From DAOUMU01 sp034409055 (GTDB lineage Bacteria > Chloroflexota > Anaerolineae > 4572-78 > J111), in contig DAOUMU010000046.1 in assembly GCA_034409055.1 (NCBI GenBank), positions 1 to 7,894 of the forward strand: DNA of 7,894 bases, written 5' to 3'. A model generated the notes under the pieces. The model was not told the DNA's origin, made no database searches, and worked only from the letters and a program-made list of their open reading frames with translations. Positions 5,310-7,894 of the stretch are shown here, one piece after another; positions within the stretch are counted from its first letter, which is position 1, and the number at the start of each line of letters is the position of its first letter. Made by a program: the position numbers and the translations under genes.

Positions 5310-6629
5310 ATGAGCAACATGATTGCTATTCGCCGCGAAGACAAAAATAAATGGGAACGACGTGCGCCGCTCACCCCGGCCCACGTGTCAACGCTGATCC
5401 AGGAGCACAACCTCAAGCTGCTGGTTCAACCTTCGCCGATCCGGACTTTTACCGATGCCGATTACGCCGCAGCCGGAGCCACGGTCCAAGAAGATCTCTC
5501 GCCGGCCGAGGTGGTGTTGGCCATCAAAGAAATTCCTGTCGAACTGCTACAGCCCGAAAAAACTTATCTTTTCTTCTCCCACACGATTAAGGGCCAACCG
5601 CATAACATGCCCCTCCTGCGGCGACTGCTCGAGCTTGGCGGCCAGTTGATCGACTACGAGCGCGTGGTAGACGCACAGAACCGGCGGCTGATTCTCTTTG
5701 GGGAACACGCCGGACTGGCCGGGATGATCGACACGCTGTGGGTCCTGGGCCAGCGCCTGGCCTGGGAAGGCATTGCCACCCCGCTGGCCGATCTCCGGCT
5801 GACCTATGAATACGGCGACTTACCCACCGCTCAGAGCGCCATACGGACCGTGGGCCAGCGCATTGTTGAGGAGGGCTTTCCGCTTGAGTTGACCCCGCTG
5901 GTGATCGGCATTGCCGGCTACGGCAACGTCTCACGGGGGGCACAGGCCATTCTCGATCTCCTACCCACCCGCCAGATCACCCCGGCCGAACTAATCTCGC
6001 TGTTCGACAGCGATGATATTGCCCGTAACATCATCTACAAAGTGGTTTTTCGAGAAGAGGATACGGTGGAACCGGTCGCCGAGGATCAACCGTTCAACTT
6101 GCCGGAGTTCTTCCAACATCCAGAACAATACCGCTCCAAATTTGAGACCTATCTACCCTACCTGTCCGTACTGGTCAACTGTATTTATTGGGATACCCCC
6201 TACCCCCGCCTGGTGACCAAAGAAGCAGCCCGCCAACTCTATAGTGGCCAGACCCCACCTCGCCTGCGGGTCATCGGCGACATCAGTTGCGACATCGAAG
6301 GGACCATCGAACCAACCATCAAGGCCACCAATCCAGACACGCCCGCCTTTGTCTGGAATGCCAGCACAGATACGGCCATCGACGGGGTAGCCGACCGCGG
6401 TCCGGTCATCATGGCCGTCGACAACCTGCCCTGCGAGCTACCGATCGAGTCCTCGACCGTTTTTAGCCAGGCTCTCCTGCCCTTTATCCCGGCCCTGGCC
6501 GCTTGTGATTTCAGCCTCGATTTTGAGGCCTGCGCCCTGCCTCCAGAATTAAAACAAGCCACCATCGTTTACCAGGGCAAGTTGACGCCGGAGTACCGGT
6601 ACCTGGAGCAGTTCCTGTTCAAACCTTAA
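5310..6629 (+). CDS. Stand-alone lysine-ketoglutarate reductase (LOR) domain protein, AlaDH/PNT fold
   Basis: The product of 439 residues matches the N-terminal half of animal AASS, the bifunctional lysine-ketoglutarate reductase/saccharopine dehydrogenase. That domain condenses lysine and 2-oxoglutarate to saccharopine with NADPH. The agreement runs from MIAIRREDKNKWERRAPLTP through VQPSPIRTFTDADY, GATVQEDLSPA, TYLFFSHTIKGQ (H91), LIDYERVVD and FGEHAGLAGMIDTL, the nucleotide-binding GIAGYGNVSRGAQAI (200-214), VNCIYWDTPYPRLVT, GDISCDIEGTIE and VDNLPCELPIE to TPEYRYLEQF. K73 lies where AlaDH relatives have a catalytic lysine. It stops where the reductase half ends; no saccharopine dehydrogenase domain follows. 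It has its own promoter and a weak AGGA (5293-5296) before the ATG. Its place after lysZJK suggests lysine turnover or homeostasis, with saccharopine processed by an enzyme coded elsewhere. The exact substrate is inferred. Confidence 0.82.
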   Translation: MSNMIAIRREDKNKWERRAPLTPAHVSTLIQEHNLKLLVQPSPIRTFTDADYAAAGATVQEDLSPAEVVLAIKEIPVELLQPEKTYLFFSHTIKGQPHNMPLLRRLLELGGQLIDYERVVDAQNRRLILFGEHAGLAGMIDTLWVLGQRLAWEGIATPLADLRLTYEYGDLPTAQSAIRTVGQRIVEEGFPLELTPLVIGIAGYGNVSRGAQAILDLLPTRQITPAELISLFDSDDIARNIIYKVVFREEDTVEPVAEDQPFNLPEFFQHPEQYRSKFETYLPYLSVLVNCIYWDTPYPRLVTKEAARQLYSGQTPPRLRVIGDISCDIEGTIEPTIKATNPDTPAFVWNASTDTAIDGVADRGPVIMAVDNLPCELPIESSTVFSQALLPFIPALAACDFSLDFEACALPPELKQATIVYQGKLTPEYRYLEQFLFKP

Positions 6630-6641
6630 AAAAATCGCCTT

Positions 6642-6660
6642 GGGGGTTGACACAACCCCC
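6642..6660. promoter_or_regulatory. Perfect palindrome overlapping a -35 box (possible operator)
   Basis: GGGGGTTG (6642-6649), a 3-base loop ACA, then CAACCCCC (6653-6660). It lies 12 bases after the LOR stop. No T-run follows on the plus strand, so it is a poor terminator. The -35 box TTGACA (6647-6652) lies within it, as expected for a repressor site, though a regulator is not visible. Confidence 0.45.
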
Positions 6661-6676
6661 TAACATATGATATGCT
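6647..6676 (+). promoter_or_regulatory. Candidate promoter of the 35-codon microgene
   Basis: TTGACA (6647-6652) and TATGCT (6671-6676, four of six consensus bases) are separated by 18 bp. A start near 6683 would give a transcript of about 200 bases, ending at the terminator at 6849-6881. Confidence 0.45.
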
Positions 6677-6719
6677 ATCCAAACAATTTGTTAATTATCT
6701 TAAAGAAAGGAGCGCTGAC

Positions 6720-6827
6720 GTGCAACGTTATATCTATATCGTAACCGCAGTTACCCTCACCGTTTCCGGTGATGGATTTCCCCTGCCTAATTGTAGTGCG
6801 TCTGCTTACTCCGGAGGTTTAGGTTGA
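6720..6827 (+). CDS. Possible 35-residue microprotein or leader peptide
   Basis: I do not recognise this gene. A GTG at 6720 follows AAAGGAG (6706-6712) with a 7-base gap, an excellent Shine-Dalgarno, and the frame stops with TGA at 6825-6827. The product starts MQRYIYIVTAVTLTV, a hydrophobic segment, and continues SGDGFPLPNCSAS and ends AYSGGLG; it has one Cys and almost no charge. A promoter lies upstream and a strong terminator starts 21 bases after the stop, so this is a self-contained short transcription unit. It could be a small membrane or secreted peptide, or a chance frame in a small regulatory RNA. LPNC is not a canonical lipobox. Confidence 0.45.
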   Translation: MQRYIYIVTAVTLTVSGDGFPLPNCSASAYSGGLG

Positions 6828-6848
6828 TTTCGTAGCATAAGCCGACAG

Positions 6849-6881
6849 AGCCGCAGACCACTACCGTCTGCGGCTTTTTTT
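6849..6881 (+). terminator. Strong intrinsic terminator 1
   Basis: AGCCGCAGAC (6849-6858) pairs perfectly with GTCTGCGGCT (6866-6875) across a 7-base loop and is followed by seven T residues (6875-6881). It ends the transcript that carries the 35-codon frame. Confidence 0.85.
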
Positions 6882-6929
6882 GTTGGGGTGATCAGACAAG
6901 ATAGTATCCTGTCTTACAAAATCCCACAG

Positions 6930-6957
6930 GCCGCAGACAACCAGTCTGCGGCTTTTT
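6930..6957 (+). terminator. Intrinsic terminator 2, same stem as terminator 1
   Basis: GCCGCAGAC (6930-6938) pairs with GTCTGCGGC (6944-6952) over a 5-base loop, followed by five T residues and then GTTTT. The stem is identical to that of terminator 1, with similar flanks (TTGTTGGGG and TTGTTTTGGGG), which suggests duplication. Confidence 0.8.
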
Positions 6958-6965
6958 GTTTTGGG
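6958..6965 (+). repeat. Target-site duplication, left copy
   Basis: GTTTTGGG, identical to 7126-7133 and directly abutting the left terminal inverted repeat of the MITE-like element. This copy overlaps the T-rich tail of terminator 2. Confidence 0.7.
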
Positions 6966-7125
6966 GTAACTACCTACCATGTCATTCTGAACGAGCGCAG
7001 CGAGTGAAGAATCCCCAAGGTTTTGGTAAAGTAGACCGCTTTTGGGCCAACGTTTCGGAGATTCCTCGTCGTTTATGCCCTTTGGGTACTCCGCTCCTCG
7101 GAATGACATGAGGGTAGGCAGTTAC
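6966..7125. mobile_element. 160-bp MITE-like element with GTAA terminal inverted repeats
   Basis: The left end GTAACTACCTACC-ATGTCATTC (6966-6987, 22 bases) is the inverse of the right end (7101-7125, 25 bases) apart from one mismatch and a 3-base insertion in the right arm. The element is flanked by exact 8-bp direct repeats GTTTTGGG at 6958-6965 and 7126-7133. It codes for nothing. The inner part begins GTCATTCTGAACGAGCGCAG and ends CTCGGAATGAC, the style of a widespread dispersed repeat. Ends starting GTAA and 8-bp target duplications are the hallmarks of the IS66 family, so a non-autonomous IS66-type derivative is the best guess. Confidence 0.75.
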
Positions 7126-7133
7126 GTTTTGGG
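7126..7133 (+). repeat. Target-site duplication, right copy
   Basis: GTTTTGGG, identical to 6958-6965 and directly abutting the right terminal inverted repeat of the MITE-like element. Confidence 0.7.
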
Positions 7134-7177
7134 AAAGATTAAAGAAACGTATATTGAGGAAAGGAGGGGATAAGTAT

Positions 7178-7285
7178 ATGACCAACCAGAATTTCTTATC
7201 ACATTTCTGTCTTAACTCGAGGTTATATTATCTTATTACTGAGCAGAACTTAGGAGGCTCTAAAAATGTTTTCGCCAGAAATTAA
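7178..7285 (+). CDS. Possible 35-residue upstream ORF overlapping the 79-codon gene
   Basis: I do not recognise the product, which begins MTNQNFLSHFCLNSRLYY and ends SKNVFARN. Its ATG follows AAAGGAGG (7160-7167), a full-length Shine-Dalgarno, by 10 bases. The frame contains the ribosome binding site of the next gene (7250-7256) and runs 20 bp past that gene's ATG in another frame. This arrangement suits a leader frame that couples or regulates translation of the 79-codon gene. It may also be a chance frame beneath a strong ribosome binding site. Confidence 0.4.
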   Translation: MTNQNFLSHFCLNSRLYYLITEQNLGGSKNVFARN

Positions 7286-7505
7286 CTTGCTAGTTCAGCA
7301 AGAAAAATGCAAAGATCGCTTACGCGACATAGAACATCAGCAATTGCTCCAGGCCGCCGGGGTGCAACGGGTTGCCAACTTGCAGTCGCACCGGAAAGCC
7401 GCCGGTTGGCTTGGTAAGCAGATGGTCAAGTGGGGTTCAAAATTGCAAAACTACGACACCACCTTGCCATCAAACACGATGATTGTAGAAACACGACGAG
7501 GCTAG
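7266..7505 (+). CDS. Small uncharacterised protein, 79 residues
   Basis: The ATG at 7266 is preceded by TTAGGAGG (7249-7256), a strong Shine-Dalgarno 9 bases away. The product is basic and likely helical: a first helix INLLVQQEKCKDRLRDIEHQ followed by QLLQAAG, then an amphipathic block AAGWLGKQMVKWGSKLQNY with regularly spaced W, L and V, then a polar tail ending VETRRG. No signal peptide or full membrane span is evident. From memory, short Chloroflexota proteins with a W-LG-L-V-G-LQ pattern near the C-terminus look similar, but I cannot assign a function. It is preceded by an overlapping 35-codon frame and followed by a GC-rich hairpin at 7521-7551. Confidence 0.65.
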   Translation: MFSPEINLLVQQEKCKDRLRDIEHQQLLQAAGVQRVANLQSHRKAAGWLGKQMVKWGSKLQNYDTTLPSNTMIVETRRG

Positions 7506-7510
7506 TCCTC

Positions 7511-7581
7511 AGTGCGAAACGTCGGCCGGGGCATTCCGATGCCCCGCCGACACATTACGCGAAGTTGCGGAGTTTTGCACT
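7511..7581. repeat. Nested inverted repeats after the 79-codon gene
   Basis: Outer arms AGTGCGAAAC (7511-7520) and GTTTTGCACT (7572-7581) pair with one mismatch. Inside, GTCGG (7521-7525) and GGGGCAT (7528-7534) pair with ATGCCCC (7539-7545) and CCGAC (7547-7551) around a TCCG loop. The inner GC-rich stem could act as a terminator, but no T-run follows. Confidence 0.6.
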
Positions 7582-7636
7582 GGAGACAAGGATAAGGCAG
7601 TTCCAGAATTTAAATCTCCCAAAACTGTATCGTCCG

Positions 7637-7700
7637 CGTGTTACGTGTTGCGTGTTGCGTGAGGGTTTTCGGCCAAATTTAACACGCAACACGCAGCACG
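7637..7700. repeat. 20-bp inverted repeat of CGTGTTACGTGTT type
   Basis: The arm 7637-7656 matches the reverse complement of 7681-7700 at 18 of 20 positions, with a 24-base loop. The arms are themselves made of near-repeats of CGTGTTG or CGTGTTA. Confidence 0.75.
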
Positions 7701-7715
7701 ATTTTGAGAGCATTA

Positions 7716-7744
7716 CCCGCCTGTACCCACAGGGCACAGGCGGG
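7716..7744. repeat. 9-bp perfect hairpin
   Basis: CCCGCCTGT (7716-7724) pairs with ACAGGCGGG (7736-7744) over an 11-base loop. GCACAGG is repeated at 7734-7740 and 7744-7750. No T-run follows closely, although TATTTTT begins at 7751. Confidence 0.6.
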
Positions 7745-7802
7745 CACAGGTATTTTTCTGGAACTCCCTAATAGGGCCTAATGCTAGTTAAAATTTGATA
7801 AA

Positions 7803-7861
7803 AAGTTCTCCTGTGTGGTAAAAGTAAGTTATCAACCAAACTAAACCAGACAGGAGAACTT
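7803..7861 (+). promoter_or_regulatory. 12-bp inverted repeat that can hide the transposase ribosome binding site
   Basis: AAGTTCTCCTGT (7803-7814) is the exact reverse complement of ACAGGAGAACTT (7850-7861). The right arm contains AGGAGA (7852-7857), the Shine-Dalgarno for the ATG at 7865. A transcript entering from outside would fold and mask it, while one starting inside the loop would not. Confidence 0.55.
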
Positions 7862-7864
7862 ACA

Positions 7865-7894
7865 ATGATTATAGAAGATTTTGCTGATTTTTGT
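7865..7894 (+). CDS. First ten codons of a transposase (partial, leaves to the right)
   Basis: The visible product is MIIEDFADFC. A strong AGGAGA lies 7 bases before the ATG. From memory, transposases of an IS982/IS4-like type common in Chloroflexota and Cyanobacteria begin with a similar I-x-DF-x-x-FC segment before a helical region. Ten residues cannot prove this, and the family call is tentative. The upstream inverted repeat hiding the ribosome binding site fits a transposase gene. Confidence 0.4.
   Translation, partial: MIIEDFADFC

Larger units (their letters stand above)
6828..7177. other. 350-bp stretch without a convincing gene
   Basis: It contains the two terminators (6849-6881 and 6930-6957), a weak 5-bp inverted pair between them (AGACA 6894-6898, TGTCT 6910-6914), the MITE-like element with its target duplication (6958-7133) and the strong Shine-Dalgarno at 7160-7167. 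Minus-strand open frames here (for example 6861-7109) only read through the palindromic element. Confidence 0.7.
7506..7864. other. 359-bp gene-free stretch filled with hairpin repeats
   Basis: No gene is supported. The stretch holds a hairpin at 7511-7581, a CGTGTT-type inverted repeat at 7637-7700, a 9-bp hairpin at 7716-7744 and the upstream region of a transposase from about 7770. Open frames on both strands here are made by these palindromes. Confidence 0.7.

Noticed and set aside
6642..6660. Intrinsic terminator after the LOR gene
   Set aside because: The hairpin is perfect, but no T-run follows; its position over a -35 box fits an operator better.
6849..6957. CRISPR-like array from the repeated GCCGCAGAC/GTCTGCGGC units
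   Set aside because: There are only two units, each a hairpin followed by a T-run, so they are terminators.
6861..7109. 82-codon and 67-codon minus-strand genes
   Set aside because: They read through a MITE-like palindromic repeat and lack a plausible ribosome binding site or domain.
7129..7155. Promoter TTGGGA-N15-TATATT before the 35-codon frame at 7178
   Set aside because: The -35 is weak, partly made by the target duplication, and the spacer is too short; I could not support it.
7555..7737. 60-codon minus-strand frame
   Set aside because: Its sequence is the CGTGTTGCG inverted repeat and neighbouring palindrome; no initiation signal is present.
7430..7771. 113-codon plus-strand frame overlapping the small-protein gene
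   Set aside because: It is mostly translation of the hairpin repeats after 7511 and has no ribosome binding site; the 79-codon frame has a strong one.

Overview
The window looks like part of an environmental Chloroflexota (Anaerolineae/Caldilinea/Ardenticatena-like) chromosome. The grounds are AAA-type (LysW-dependent) lysine genes, a DNA methylase and an HNH protein of types common there, and an unusual density of low-complexity and palindromic repeats at gene borders. This placement is inference; no rRNA or other phylogenetic marker is present.

Left part (1-1861): the last 34 codons of a DDE-type transposase, then an HNH endonuclease gene whose 5' half is missing (it begins at the second Cys of the expected zinc knuckle), then an intact beta-class amino DNA methyltransferase. 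This resembles a decayed restriction-modification or defence patch. Immediately after the methylase stop comes a cassette encoding an S23/IVS-type four-helix-bundle protein, bounded by a perfect 31-bp inverted repeat.

Middle (1878-5176): three co-directional lysine genes, lysZ ([LysW]-aminoadipate kinase), lysJ ([LysW]-aminoadipate semialdehyde aminotransferase) and lysK ([LysW]-lysine hydrolase). LysZ phosphorylates the LysW-bound aminoadipate, an unseen LysY reduces it, LysJ aminates the semialdehyde and LysK releases lysine. lysW, lysX and lysY are not in the window. Repeats have invaded this operon: a GAATG-rich repeat makes the lysZ/lysJ junction, two microsatellites make an in-frame insert inside lysK, and a 54-bp-period repeat supplies the lysK C-terminus and stop codon.

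Right of the operon (5220-6629): a gene with its own good promoter encodes a stand-alone lysine-ketoglutarate reductase (LOR) domain, the first half of animal AASS. A lysine-consuming enzyme thus sits directly after the lysine-making genes.

Right part (6642-7894): a palindrome overlapping a promoter, a possible 35-codon microgene with a strong Shine-Dalgarno, twin intrinsic terminators with the same stem, a 160-bp MITE-like element with 22/25-nt terminal inverted repeats starting GTAA and an exact 8-bp target duplication, a 79-codon small-protein gene preceded by an overlapping 35-codon ORF, a run of hairpin repeats, and the first ten codons of a transposase whose Shine-Dalgarno lies in a 12-bp inverted repeat.

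The most interesting items are the four-helix-bundle cassette, the MITE with target duplication, the repeat-invaded lysK, the LOR gene next to lysine synthesis, and the two microgenes.
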